NCBI GenBank assembly: GCA_016124855.1
Contig: WGMX01000011.1
Span: 124,001-188,000, forward strand
Direction: 5' to 3'
Source of the DNA: Anaerolineaceae bacterium
Lineage (GTDB): Bacteria; Chloroflexota; Anaerolineae; Aggregatilineales; Phototrophicaceae
Length of the DNA stretch: 64,000 nt
Below, piece after piece: positions 27,264 through 35,958 of the stretch; positions within the stretch are counted from its first letter, which is position 1, and each line of letters starts with the position of its first letter. Position numbers and translations under genes: made by a program. The notes beneath the pieces were generated by a model. The model did not search any database and had not been told where the DNA came from. It saw only the letters and a program-made list of their open reading frames with translations.

Positions 27264-27502
27264 CACCCATCAAAAATATGGGGCCGAAAAGCCGCGTCTG
27301 GTTGCATGAAATCGGTATCGATTCGCTGGAAGATTTGGAAACTATCGGTGCAGTTGAGGCCTATCGACGTTTAAAGTTGTCACGCCCCACCGAAGTCACA
27401 TTTAACGCCTTGTGGGGAATGCAAGCCGCGCTCCTCAACATCCACTGGAATGCCTTAACCCCCGAAATGAAAGCTGAACTCAAGGCACAGGTTGAGCAAT
27501 AA
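27260..27502 (+). CDS. TfoX C-terminal domain protein
   Basis: An 80-residue helical protein that matches only the C-terminal domain of TfoX/Sxy: NMGPKSRVWLHEIGIDSLEDL, GAVEAYRRLK, and the C-terminal LWGMQAALLNIHWNAL. Free-standing versions of this domain are common. The fold is helix-hairpin-helix-like, suggesting contact with nucleic acid, but competence control cannot be inferred from it. It is coupled to the lipoprotein gene by an ATGA overlap. Confidence 0.85.
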   Translation: MTPIKNMGPKSRVWLHEIGIDSLEDLETIGAVEAYRRLKLSRPTEVTFNALWGMQAALLNIHWNALTPEMKAELKAQVEQ

Positions 27503-27503
27503 T

Positions 27504-27713
27504 CTAGCCAAAGTGCGAATATTTGCTTCGCGTGTTATCCAGCCGTTTAATCCGCTCATTCTCATATGCCTGATAGACACGGCCTTTTTCACTGATCTGT
27601 TCACCGGTCTTTAAAGCTTGCACAAACTCATCGAGCGCGGCTTTGGTGCGCTTGCTGAGTTCGACATTCGGAAGTTCCCTAATCTCTTGAATGTTGATGC
27701 GGCTGTTTAACAT
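27504..27713 (-). CDS. Small hypothetical protein
   Basis: About 69 residues from ATG 27713; the frame extends further upstream to 27785 but the extra residues look non-coding. It is mainly helical, with a charged profile (ELSKRTKAALDEFVQALKTGEQ) and a Lys/Arg/Tyr-rich end. It resembles a small DNA-binding or antitoxin-like protein in size only; no toxin gene is adjacent. It converges on the TfoX-like gene with one base between stop codons. Confidence 0.45.
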   Translation of the reverse strand: MLNSRINIQEIRELPNVELSKRTKAALDEFVQALKTGEQISEKGRVYQAYENERIKRLDNTRSKYSHFG

Positions 27714-27867
27714 GCTTAATCTCGCGTGGAATGAATAAATAAACGAATTACTATAAAGATAAACGGAGCGATAGGGGACTCGCATGGGAAAACTGGATTT
27801 AAAATTTGCGAAAATAGACTATTCCTGAGCATACTTTTGCGCTACGGAGGTTTAAACAGGCTCACAC

Positions 27868-28788
27868 ATGGATACAACCCTAACGTCTGCGCCATCGACC
27901 CGTTATCAACGTGCGGCTGTAGGGTTAATCATTTTACTGTTATGTTTGACCACAACCTCGTTTCTCGGCAGTGTTCTTACCCAATGCACCTTTGATCCCG
28001 TTCCCTGCTATGACCTTGACCGGCAAATTCTGAATCACACCGCCCTCGCACCTTTTCGTTACCGTGTCTTGGCTCCCACGCTGATGAGTCTGATTGCCCA
28101 ACCAGAGCAGCACGGCTTATGGTTCAGCGCGGGAACAGGCGTTCATATACTGGCTTTTGCCATTATCTTTGTGACCTTATATCTGCGTCTGAGTGCCGAA
28201 GTCGGCAAAGCCAGAACCCTGTTGGGCTTGTGCGTCATGTCGGTGATGCTGATGTTCGCCTTCAACCGTTATTTCCTAACACCCACCAGCATCATTGAAG
28301 TTGCGCTCTTATCACTCGTGCTCGTGACGTGGCGTAATCGTTGGTTGGCGCTGACGATAATCATCCTCGCCAGCTTCAACCGCGAAACCGGATTATTATT
28401 GGTGGCGGTTTATGCCGCGCTGGGGGGTAAAGCCGGACTCAAATTCAGCCTTGCTTTGCTAATTGTATGGGCAGTTATCACTGCTGGCTTGCATCTCGCA
28501 CTCGGATCAGCAGCCCACGTTCAGGGCTTTATGGGAACGCTGCAAATCAATCTGAATCATCTCGCTCATGGCCTGCTGATTAATGCAGTCATGCTCCCGA
28601 TATGGATTTTGGCTGTTGTCGGTTATCGCAAGCGTCACAATCCACTTGATAGAAAGTTCTTGCTCATCGCATTCATGTATATGATCGCGGTCTTTGTCGG
28701 CGGCATCCTCGACGAATCTGCCCGCATGGCGCTTCCCGCAATTCTCTTGGTCTTACCCCTCGCGTTGCATGCTCTGCCTTCTGTTTGA
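27868..28788 (+). CDS. Integral membrane protein, unknown function
   Basis: A 306-residue protein with about eight hydrophobic segments. An early exported loop has LTQCTFDPVPCYDLDRQIL with two Cys, followed by LAPFRYRVLAPTLMSL, a pattern seen in a group of bacterial polyprenol-sugar-dependent or hypothetical membrane proteins. A loop SFNRETGLLL near the middle carries charged residues between helices. I cannot name the family. GGAGG lies 17 nt upstream of the ATG, an unusually long distance. Confidence 0.6.
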   Translation: MDTTLTSAPSTRYQRAAVGLIILLLCLTTTSFLGSVLTQCTFDPVPCYDLDRQILNHTALAPFRYRVLAPTLMSLIAQPEQHGLWFSAGTGVHILAFAIIFVTLYLRLSAEVGKARTLLGLCVMSVMLMFAFNRYFLTPTSIIEVALLSLVLVTWRNRWLALTIIILASFNRETGLLLVAVYAALGGKAGLKFSLALLIVWAVITAGLHLALGSAAHVQGFMGTLQINLNHLAHGLLINAVMLPIWILAVVGYRKRHNPLDRKFLLIAFMYMIAVFVGGILDESARMALPAILLVLPLALHALPSV

Positions 28789-28793
28789 CCAGT

Positions 28794-29051
28794 TTATTGC
28801 GTTAGTTCAATCATCCTACCATCGGGATCAAGCACCGTCGCCCGTCGTCCCCATGTCGAGTCTTTTGGCATGGATAGCATCTTAATCCCCAAGTTTTGCA
28901 ACACATCTGTGACAGCATCAACCGATTCCACCTTGATACCAATCATCGTTGCACCGCCTGCTTTCCGGTCGGGTGCTTGACCAGCCTCCGCTGGATAAAT
29001 CTCTAAAGTAACTTCTCCAAGCTGCGTCGAATAATGATTCATAGACGGCAT
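28794..29051 (-). CDS. Short VOC (glyoxalase-like) protein, N-terminally reduced
   Basis: An 85-residue protein corresponding to the second half of a vicinal-oxygen-chelate domain. LGEVTLEIYPAEAG and the end WGRRATVLDPDGRMIELTQ, with the metal-ligand Glu, are typical, but the usual first beta-alpha-beta unit (with its His or Gln ligand) is missing. A good ribosome site (AAAGGAT) stands before the ATG, so the short form may be translated. It could be a truncated pseudogene or a half-domain that dimerises. It converges on the membrane-protein gene with a 5-nt gap. Confidence 0.6.
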   Translation of the reverse strand: MPSMNHYSTQLGEVTLEIYPAEAGQAPDRKAGGATMIGIKVESVDAVTDVLQNLGIKMLSMPKDSTWGRRATVLDPDGRMIELTQ

Positions 29052-29301
29052 AGCTTATCCTTTCGAACCAAATCACTACACTTAATAATAACAGTTCGAA
29101 CCGTTTATTATTTACTTGGTTTAAATTTACAAACCTGCTCTACCAAATCCCAACGGATTCTCAACCACCTTAACAATCTCACTCCCTCCAAATGGTTAGT
29201 ACCAACCTCACGAAAGAGATACAAAATGTTCTTCCAAATGGTAACCCGTTTCATCCGCGAATCGAATACAATGTTCGTAGGGGCGGGATTTATCCCGACC
29301 G

Positions 29302-29621
29302 CGCACATTAACAATCCTTTGGCAAATCTGGCACAAAACCCACCACCGGCATTGCCGAAATTGCTGCCAAATTTGCCACCAACAGAAGGCTTATGGGCTT
29401 TTCTTTAGGCTGAAGACTATAGACTGTTGACTAAAGACTAAATTTGCCGCTTTCGCTGCCGCTTGTCGTGCCGCATATTCCGCTTTTAGATTGAACTGAC
29501 GACTATCCGCCACAAAAATCCGGTTATGTCGCCGACGACATCGCCGTCAACGCCGCCACAAAATTCACTGCGAAATTGAAGAATGTGAAGAATTTTGCGA
29601 ATCTTCGGCATCTCGCTCCCT
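29302..29621. repeat. Dispersed intergenic repeat, copy 1 (interrupted)
   Basis: This copy shares three collinear blocks with 43521-43733 in reverse orientation. The best is a 59-nt core, 29320-29378, bounded by near-perfect inverted ends TGGCAAATCTGGCA and TGCCAAATTTGCCA; 55 of 59 positions match the other copy. Block two (29507-29540) matches at 31 of 34, and block three (29606-29621) at 15 of 16. About 128 nt, including a GACTNNN array, separates core and block two here, against 11 nt in copy 2. The 717-nt gap 29052-29768 contains no credible gene. Confidence 0.75.
29415..29442. repeat. Heptameric GACTNNN array, four units
   Basis: The units GACTATA, GACTGTT, GACTAAA and GACTAAA have an exact 7-bp period. 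The array sits in the segment that separates the two halves of the dispersed repeat. Confidence 0.65.
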
Positions 29622-29737
29622 TAAATCCGCACCAAAACCGTTCTGGTATTTGCAGTTTTTGAATCATTTCGTTGTTAAATGGGTTGAGATGACACTGACG
29701 ACATTTCCGATCTAAACGATATATCGTATTGGTATTT

Positions 29738-29772
29738 GACTGGAGACTGGTAGCTGACGACTGGAGACTCAT
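29738..29772. repeat. Heptameric GACTNNN array, five units
   Basis: The units GACTGGA, GACTGGT, AGCTGAC, GACTGGA and GACTCAT keep a 7-bp phase and run into the stop codon of the DUF554 gene. This mirrors the array at 14493, which also abuts a stop codon. Confidence 0.55.
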
Positions 29773-30533
29773 AATGGATATATATTGATGTGCAGCAGTC
29801 CGGCTACCGCCACGATTAACGGCGCGAGGATCAGCGCGGGCAGGAAGTTCGCCATGCGCGGTTTCTTGATGTCCAATAAAATCAGCGCCAGTCCCATCAG
29901 CATAATGCCGCCCACACCCGTCATCTCATTAATCATCGCCGTGGTCATCACATTGCCCGCCACCGCGCCCAACAGTGATAAACCGCCTTGTATCACAAGA
30001 ATCGTCACAATGCTGAAGCTCACACCCACGCCGAAACTGGCCGCAAAGGCCATCGCCGTGAACAAATCGAGGATACTTTTAATCGCGATCTGTTGAAAGC
30101 CCACCGGCAGTCCCATGCCATCCTGTATCGAACCCACGAATGTCAGCGGGCCGATGCAGAAAACGAGGCTGGCGGTCACAAATCCGGTGATAAATCGGGT
30201 GCGTGAATCTAGGCTGCCAGTATTCTGCGTTTCATCGTCAGAAGGAGAAGTCGGCTGATCTTTAGCTAACTTCGATTGTAACCAACCGCCGAAGCGTTCG
30301 AGTTTGGTCTGAATATCCAGCAGTTCGCCGATAATCACACCGATTGCGATACTGAGTAAGGGAATAATGATGTTTCCGCTTTTAGCCGCGTTACTAACCC
30401 CTACGAATATCGTCACTAAGCCGATTCCTGTAACCACTGATTCTTGAATCTTTTGTGATAAACGGTTTCCGACCAGCAGCCCAATAATGCTGCCAATGGC
30501 AACCGTAATCATATTGAGAATTGCGCCACCCAT
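29769..30533 (-). CDS. DUF554 family membrane protein (YdfK-like)
   Basis: A 254-residue protein with about seven hydrophobic segments. The opening MGGAILNMITVAIGSIIGLLVG and the glycine-rich GVGGIMLMGLALILLDI near the end are typical of DUF554 proteins. Their function is unknown; they are probably transporters or channels. An acidic/serine-rich loop (DQPTSPSDDETQNTG) interrupts the helices near residue 100. It is followed on its strand by a heptameric array. The phosphorylase gene upstream is separated by a long palindrome. Confidence 0.88.
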   Translation of the reverse strand: MGGAILNMITVAIGSIIGLLVGNRLSQKIQESVVTGIGLVTIFVGVSNAAKSGNIIIPLLSIAIGVIIGELLDIQTKLERFGGWLQSKLAKDQPTSPSDDETQNTGSLDSRTRFITGFVTASLVFCIGPLTFVGSIQDGMGLPVGFQQIAIKSILDLFTAMAFAASFGVGVSFSIVTILVIQGGLSLLGAVAGNVMTTAMINEMTGVGGIMLMGLALILLDIKKPRMANFLPALILAPLIVAVAGLLHINIYPL

Positions 30534-30556
30534 ATTTTGCCTTACACATCCTTGTA

Positions 30557-30597
30557 GGGACGGGGATTATCGCTCCCGCCGTAGCTATGCCCGTCCC
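30557..30597. repeat. Palindrome overlapping the end of the phosphorylase gene
   Basis: The arms GGGACGGG and CCCGTCCC lie 25 nt apart. The right arm is inside the last codons of the phosphorylase gene. TTGTA precedes the left arm, giving TGTAGGGACGGG, so on the minus strand the arm is followed by CTACA as in the other palindromes. It may end the three-gene transcript. Confidence 0.5.
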
Positions 30598-31409
30598 AAC
30601 AGAACTGGCGCAAGCTGCTCAATATAAAACGCAGCGATTTTTCCAGTAAGCTGCAACGGATTTAAACCCGCGCCGCTTTCTGAAGACAGCATCACAGACA
30701 AGGTGCTGTCCCATTCTTGGTCGGCGCTGCTGCCTGTCACATCCGAGATGACACCGCACTCAATCGTTTTGATGTGCTTATTTTCACTGTTGATTTGCGA
30801 TACCGCGTACAAATGAGACGAGTCGAGGTTCACAATGTCGCAGCCTTGCGCCCGCGCCGCCTCTAGAAAGGCTTCATCCTCACGGTACAGCGTATCGCCC
30901 GTAATCGCTTGCACGGGGAAAATCGGCTGCGAATTGGTAACTTGCCATCGATCTGCGATTTCAGTTTTCAAAGTTGGGTCTGCGTAGACAATCGCTTCAG
31001 GGGTGTAATGTCGCGTTGTGCCGTCGGCTGCCAGCGCGGTGTCAACCCTATAAAAGTCACCCATTTTGAGGTTCTTTGTGCCGAGTCCGCCTGCTAACCC
31101 ATAGGCGAGAATGTAGTCAAAATCATAATAAGCCAGTTCTTCCACCGTCGTGGCGGATACTGGCCCACCGTAAACATGCACCAGCGAGAGAAAATTAATG
31201 CCGTTATAGGAAAGTTTTTTCACACTGTCCGGCGAGACATGGATGAAATATTGGTCACTGGTGGAAACCGGATTGTACTGCTCTAGAATGCGTGGGGGGG
31301 GACAGTATGCTACCAGCGCAATCTTGGTATCGCTAAATGTATCTCGTGGGAAGCGCTGCCCGACCAATTTTGCGGGTGTAAGATGAGGCTGTGATTTTGA
31401 AAATGTCAT
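30585..31409 (-). CDS. Nucleoside phosphorylase family protein
   Basis: A 274-residue protein of the PNP/UDP phosphorylase superfamily. LAYGLAGGLGTKNLKMGDFYRVDTALAADGTTRHY contains the glycine-rich phosphate and nucleoside contact region near residues 115-145, and CDIVNLDSSHLYAVS near 185 corresponds to the purine-binding Glu/Met region of MTAN and PNP enzymes (the local acidic residue is Asp). It may cleave or phosphorolyse a nucleoside; the exact substrate is open. It overlaps the upstream GNAT gene by 4 nt, so the two are coupled. Confidence 0.75.
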   Translation of the reverse strand: MTFSKSQPHLTPAKLVGQRFPRDTFSDTKIALVAYCPPPRILEQYNPVSTSDQYFIHVSPDSVKKLSYNGINFLSLVHVYGGPVSATTVEELAYYDFDYILAYGLAGGLGTKNLKMGDFYRVDTALAADGTTRHYTPEAIVYADPTLKTEIADRWQVTNSQPIFPVQAITGDTLYREDEAFLEAARAQGCDIVNLDSSHLYAVSQINSENKHIKTIECGVISDVTGSSADQEWDSTLSVMLSSESGAGLNPLQLTGKIAAFYIEQLAPVLLGRA

Positions 31410-31984
31410 GAATGATTGCCGTTAGCGAAGTACTGGCGGCGCAGCAGCGCGAACAGATGCAAATCGTAGAAACTGCCGTTCTCGAAAAACTGTTCGTGCT
31501 GGATGCCTTCGTCCCGAAAGCCAACTTTGTGCAGAACACGCGCCGAAGCCGGATTACGACCATCCGCGTCGGCCTCAATCCGGTTGAGGTTCATGCTGTC
31601 GAAGCCGAAATCCACCATTGCTCGTACCGCTTCGGTCATCAGTCCCTGTCCCCAGTAGGCGCGCGCCAGATCATAGCCAATTGAAGCCCGCCGGTCGTGT
31701 CGTACCCAATAATTGAAGCCGCACATGCCAATTACGGTCGGGTCACTTCTAAGTGTGATTCCCCAACGCAGTTCTGCCCCGTCGGCGTACCCGGCGCGAA
31801 TGGCCTGAATTAAGTCCCGCGCTTGGTCGACGCGGTCATAGGCCAGCCCCGTGTTATAACGGGTGACTTCATAATCACTGCGTATACGGTAAACCGCTTC
31901 AGTGTCCTCTATCGTTAGCTCGCGTAAGCATAAGCGCGGTGTAGAAAGTTTAGGAAAGGTTCCAAAATCAAACAATTCGATCAT
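31406..31984 (-). CDS. GNAT family N-acetyltransferase (RimJ-like)
   Basis: About 192 residues. TPRLCLRELTIEDTEAVYRI and the acetyl-CoA-binding IGYDLARAYWGQGLMTEAVRAMVDFGF followed by NPASARVLHKVGF mark a RimJ/RimL-type acetyltransferase. I set the start at 31984, where ATGA overlaps the upstream stop; the longer frame to 32017 lies inside that gene. It is the middle gene of a coupled unknown-GNAT-phosphorylase operon. Its substrate is not known. Confidence 0.85.
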   Translation of the reverse strand: MIELFDFGTFPKLSTPRLCLRELTIEDTEAVYRIRSDYEVTRYNTGLAYDRVDQARDLIQAIRAGYADGAELRWGITLRSDPTVIGMCGFNYWVRHDRRASIGYDLARAYWGQGLMTEAVRAMVDFGFDSMNLNRIEADADGRNPASARVLHKVGFRDEGIQHEQFFENGSFYDLHLFALLRRQYFANGNHS

Positions 31985-32433
31985 GTTTGCTGTGCTTCCA
32001 CCCGCATTTGCGCCCACAGCCGTTCGATTTCCAGCACCAATCGCCGTCCGCTGCGCTCCATCAACCAGACCGCTTCGATTTGCTCTTGATTTAAAGGTTC
32101 GTTCTTACGCATGTGGTTGATATGAAGGAAATAAGCACATTGCAGGATCATTTCCATTGGTGTACGTGCGGCGTACATCAGCCTGTAACGTGGATCATTT
32201 ACCCGCAGTACCTCTGGCGCATCTAGTTCCGTCCCATACTGATCAACTGCTTCGGTCACCTTTTGTATTGGCAGAACGATTTCATCCAACCGTTGGCGCT
32301 GACGCAGCGTGAGCACGCCAAAGCGTTCGCGCACCAACGCATCATATGCTCGCTTGATGTCATCCCGCAGGCGAACCAAATCACTAAAGCTAGCAGTATT
32401 CATGGCGGTAAAACCCATCTTATGTGCATACAT
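31981..32433 (-). CDS. Hypothetical helical protein, first gene of the GNAT-phosphorylase operon
   Basis: About 150 residues, mostly helical and charged, with no signal peptide. Recognisable stretches are SFSDLVRLRDDIKRAYDALVRERFG, LRQRQRLDEIVLPIQKVTEAVDQ and a C-terminal EAVWLMERSGRRLVLEIERLW. I do not recognise a family. The start is uncertain: ATGs at 32433, 32418 and 32403 all lack a strong ribosome site, and the frame runs to a TTG at 32514. Its stop overlaps the GNAT start by 4 nt. Confidence 0.55.
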   Translation of the reverse strand: MYAHKMGFTAMNTASFSDLVRLRDDIKRAYDALVRERFGVLTLRQRQRLDEIVLPIQKVTEAVDQYGTELDAPEVLRVNDPRYRLMYAARTPMEMILQCAYFLHINHMRKNEPLNQEQIEAVWLMERSGRRLVLEIERLWAQMRVEAQQT

Positions 32434-32752
32434 GCCACTTATAACAAAGGGCGTGTGATATGTCCACCATTTTACCTTATTGTTTAGCGGGTATCGCAAT
32501 TCAATTTTGTACAAACATCCTAAATTGCATATTTTTCAGCAAGGAGCCTATATATCCTGATAACTAGCGACACATAAAAACCGTTTGTCGAAGAGCCTGT
32601 TTCATCCACCGACATCATATTACAAATTACTCATCTGCTCGCTTAATTTGTTTCAGGTGTCCACTTGGCCTATTTGGAATTAGCCATACAGCCTATTCAT
32701 GACGTGGGATTTGCCATTATCGTAGCGAGACTGAAAGTGTAAGGAGTTTGAA

Positions 32753-32974
32753 GTGTTATATATTAATCATAATTGCCAGAACCTATCCCCGGAGGAAAGC
32801 ACACGGGATATCGAGCAGCTTATTTCGCAGGGCGACGCGATTTATGATTATGAACGTGTACCGGCGGAATGGAGTGGATTTGACGATCAGCCCGCCATTT
32901 ATCAAGATGGTGATGCTGCTTCGCAAAGTAACTTAGATAACAAAGGTTCCGACGTCAGCAAGCTCGCATCGTAA
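32753..32974 (+). CDS. Small orphan protein with strong ribosome site
   Basis: A 73-residue acidic protein starting with GTG, 6 nt after a perfect AAGGAG. The composition is rich in Asp, Glu, Gln and Ser, with no membrane segment or signal peptide (DAIYDYERVPAEWSGFDDQPAIYQDGD). An intrinsic terminator follows 35 nt after the stop. The combination of ribosome site and terminator makes it a likely real single-gene unit. No family is recognised. Confidence 0.6.
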   Translation: MLYINHNCQNLSPEESTRDIEQLISQGDAIYDYERVPAEWSGFDDQPAIYQDGDAASQSNLDNKGSDVSKLAS

Positions 32975-33009
32975 CGTATATCAGTTAAACCATAACTGAC
33001 GATCCATTT

Positions 33010-33049
33010 ACCGGGTGTTATCCAAATAGATACCATCCGGTTTTTATTT
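33010..33049 (+). terminator. Intrinsic terminator of the 73-residue gene
   Basis: A 13-bp stem with one mismatch (ACCGGGTGTTATC against GATACCATCCGGT, loop CAAATA) is followed by TTTTATTT. Some pairs are G-U. Confidence 0.8.
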
Positions 33050-33115
33050 CACCTGATGTACGTAAACCGCCTCACCGTTGATTTGTTCGCGCAAAAGTAT
33101 TCAATTATTTGTCAG

Positions 33116-33892
33116 TTATAGGTACAGCGGACTTTTATTACTGTTTTCGGCAAGCCATTTGATATATCCAGATGTATCAGGCTCACCCAAATTAATCGTA
33201 TATTCAACACCAAATATTGCTAAGACAAAGAAAAGTTCTTGCTCATCTGTATAAAGAAAAGTAAACTCATGAAGCATTTGATATTCTCCATATCCTTCCT
33301 CATTAAATAGTTTATCCTCTTCATAAATCTCTCGTCTGTGGAAAGGCCAAGTTAAATTTGAATGGCCTCGTCGGACGTAATTTCGGATAAGATTTAATTC
33401 TGGATGATCAATTATTTCATCTAATCCACCTTCAACCGTTAACACTCGACTAACTAAAGCTTCAAGCGCTATTTTCCCTATGAACCTAGACATGACGTTA
33501 TGGTCTGGGTCTGCTCCAACAGGAAAAACTAAATGACCAGTTTTTGATTGAAGTACAGATTGAATGAATCGCTCGGCATCTTTTTCACGAGACGGATAAA
33601 TACTACTTTCCTTATTTGGGTCAAGTTCAACTATAGTCAATGACTCTTGATGTATAGCTCTAATATTTGGAATTCTCCCCTTTTTATTCTCAACACCGTT
33701 CCTGAATCTCAATTGAACAAAATATCCAGACTCAAGAACGGGTTTCTCTAGTCGCCGAGCAAAATAGTTGTTACAACTATCGCATACTACGCCACGCGGT
33801 AGTATATGCTCAACATTTCCTAAAGATTCTGGAATAATATGTTCAATAGTTTTTGAGGTACTGGAATTGCTTTTGCAGAATATACAACGCAT
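33116..33892 (-). CDS. HNH endonuclease family protein, AT-rich
   Basis: A 258-residue protein whose N-terminus has the HNH_5-type zinc and catalytic core: CIFC near residue 3, TIEHIIPESLGN near 15 with the catalytic His, and VCDSCNNYFARRLEKP near 35. The remainder is not recognised. The gene is clearly richer in A and T than its neighbours and uses many AT-ending codons, which suggests recent horizontal transfer, perhaps a defence or mobile-element nuclease. AGGAGG precedes the ATG. No methylase or other defence partner is adjacent. Confidence 0.82.
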   Translation of the reverse strand: MRCIFCKSNSSTSKTIEHIIPESLGNVEHILPRGVVCDSCNNYFARRLEKPVLESGYFVQLRFRNGVENKKGRIPNIRAIHQESLTIVELDPNKESSIYPSREKDAERFIQSVLQSKTGHLVFPVGADPDHNVMSRFIGKIALEALVSRVLTVEGGLDEIIDHPELNLIRNYVRRGHSNLTWPFHRREIYEEDKLFNEEGYGEYQMLHEFTFLYTDEQELFFVLAIFGVEYTINLGEPDTSGYIKWLAENSNKSPLYL

Positions 33893-33993
33893 GTATCCTC
33901 CTACAATCTGGCTTATCCAATTAATATACTAGGGGTTTAATCAGGTAGAGATATAGGCTCGTACTCTACCTGATTCATCTAAACTAAGGCTCC

Positions 33994-35826
33994 CTACACC
34001 ACAATCGCACCTTCGTCACGCGGCGCGCCGAGATAAGCGCGTTCCTTTTCAACGATTTCCGGCTCCAGCTTGACGATCAGCGGCGCGGGTTCACGCAAAG
34101 TTTGTCCCGGCTTTAGATTACTCTTTTCCCACTTACCAATAGCTTTGCTGCCATCATAAATCAACCCTTTATGCGGGCGAGTTTCCTCTTGATACTCAAC
34201 AATCTTTTGCTCACCGAATAGCTGCCCGTCATAGCCAAGGAACTCATGCACCTTCTGTGAGGTGAAGGGCAGGAATGGCGACAGTACCGTTTTTAGATTG
34301 TCGATGACTCGCAGCACGGTATAGACTGACAGTGCCGCGTCATCAGGATTCTCTTTGATGGCTTTCCATGGCGCACGGCGATCAAGGTAGGCGTTGCTCT
34401 CGCGCACGAGTGCCATCGTTTGCGTCAGGGCTTCTTTCAGCTTGACTGCCTCAATTAACCCACCAATAGTCTCGAAAGCCGCTTCCGACTTTTCGAGGAT
34501 AGCCTTATCGTCTTCAGTCAATTTGGTAATGTCGATGCTCGGCACTTTGCCTTCATAACGTTTGAAGGCAAAACTCAGCATACGGTTGGCGAGATTGCCC
34601 CATGCGGCTAAGAGTTCGCCGTTGACGCGGTTGAGGAAGCCATCCCAGTTGAAGTCGCTGTCGGCACTTTCGGGGAAGGTGGCGGCGGTGTAGTAACGAA
34701 TGGCGTCTGGTTGGTAGCGTTCCAGAATATCCGGCAGCCAGATAGCCCAATTGCGGCTCTTGGAGAACTTATCCCCCTCGATGTTCATGAACTCGTTGGC
34801 GGGAACATCATAGGGCAGTTGCAAGTGAGCATCATACTGCTTGCCTATATTGTCTTCCTTACCATTGTAGATGCCATCCACGCCCAGCAGTTCTGACTGC
34901 CAGATAATGGTGTGGAAGGGGATGTTATCCTTGCCGATGAAGTTGTAAATCTCGACCTGCGGGTTATACCACCAATCTTTCCATGCATCCGGCTGACCGA
35001 TGTTTTTGGCCCATTCCAAACTGGCTGAGAAGTAACCAATGACCGCGTCAAACCATACATACAACTTCTTGTTTTCCCAACCTTCCAACGGCACGGCGAC
35101 GCCCCAATCAATATCACGGGTGATGGGGCGACCGTGCAGCCCGTCCATAATGAAGTTGCGGCTGAATCGCACCACATTGGTTCGCCAGTGCGATTCATGC
35201 TTATTCAGATATTCAATCAGCTCTGGCTCAAAGCGTCCCAGATCAAGGAAAAAATGCTCGCTCTCACGCACGATTAGCTTATCTGACGGATTGCCTTTGT
35301 TACGCGGATTAATCAGTTTGGTTGCATCGAGCAAATTACCGCAGTTATCGCATTGGTCGCCGCGCGCGTTGGCATAATGGCAGATATAACATTCGCCTTC
35401 GACATAACGATCTGGCAGAAAGCGCTTTTCAAGTTCGCTGTACATCAGTTCTTGGGTTTCTTTATAGAGACAGCCGTTTTCCAGCAGCTTGAGGAAGAAA
35501 TCCTGCGTCACTTTGTGGTGATTTTCAGTGTCGGTATGTGTGAATAAATCGTAGCTAATGCCGACTTTTTGCTGCGTCAGCAAGAAGCGTTCGTGATAAT
35601 GCTCAAAGACTTCGCGCGGCGGAATGCCACGCTTATCTGCCTCGACTGAAATGGGCGTTCCGTGACTGTCCGAGCCAGAGACCATCAGCACACGGTTGCC
35701 TTTTAGCCGGTGATAGCGGGCGAAAATATCAGCCGGCAGATATGCCCCAGCCAAATGCCCGACGTGTAAATCACCATTGGCGTAAGGCCACGCGACGGAT
35801 ACGTGAATCGTTTTAGGTTGCGTCAT
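33994..35826 (-). CDS. metG: Methionine-tRNA ligase
   Basis: A 610-residue class I aminoacyl-tRNA synthetase charging tRNA-Met. The HIGH motif is HVGH at 21-24. One zinc knuckle in the connective insertion has Cys at about 146, 149, 159 and 162. The KMSKS loop reads KFSKS at 353-357, an accepted variant. The anticodon-binding helical domain follows, and there is no C-terminal EMAP-like dimerisation domain. It lies 132 nt downstream of the GNAT gene on the same strand, so it could be read with it, in which case the leader RNA at 36482 would also affect it. Confidence 0.97.
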   Translation of the reverse strand: MTQPKTIHVSVAWPYANGDLHVGHLAGAYLPADIFARYHRLKGNRVLMVSGSDSHGTPISVEADKRGIPPREVFEHYHERFLLTQQKVGISYDLFTHTDTENHHKVTQDFFLKLLENGCLYKETQELMYSELEKRFLPDRYVEGECYICHYANARGDQCDNCGNLLDATKLINPRNKGNPSDKLIVRESEHFFLDLGRFEPELIEYLNKHESHWRTNVVRFSRNFIMDGLHGRPITRDIDWGVAVPLEGWENKKLYVWFDAVIGYFSASLEWAKNIGQPDAWKDWWYNPQVEIYNFIGKDNIPFHTIIWQSELLGVDGIYNGKEDNIGKQYDAHLQLPYDVPANEFMNIEGDKFSKSRNWAIWLPDILERYQPDAIRYYTAATFPESADSDFNWDGFLNRVNGELLAAWGNLANRMLSFAFKRYEGKVPSIDITKLTEDDKAILEKSEAAFETIGGLIEAVKLKEALTQTMALVRESNAYLDRRAPWKAIKENPDDAALSVYTVLRVIDNLKTVLSPFLPFTSQKVHEFLGYDGQLFGEQKIVEYQEETRPHKGLIYDGSKAIGKWEKSNLKPGQTLREPAPLIVKLEPEIVEKERAYLGAPRDEGAIVV

Positions 35827-35958
35827 GTTCGTTGTTCGTCCTTCGTTTTAGGCTCATTCGAGAGCGTAGTGTGAAAGTGTCAAGTTAAAGTGGGTTCACC
35901 ACACCCATTATCAAGGTGTTTCTTGGGTATGATGCGAAGTATTATAACCCGACTTCGC

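Noticed and set aside
29034..29408. 124-residue frame containing LANLAQNPP
   Set aside because: The peptide similarity with the frame at 43569 comes from the repeated DNA element, not from a conserved gene; no coding signature or ribosome site.
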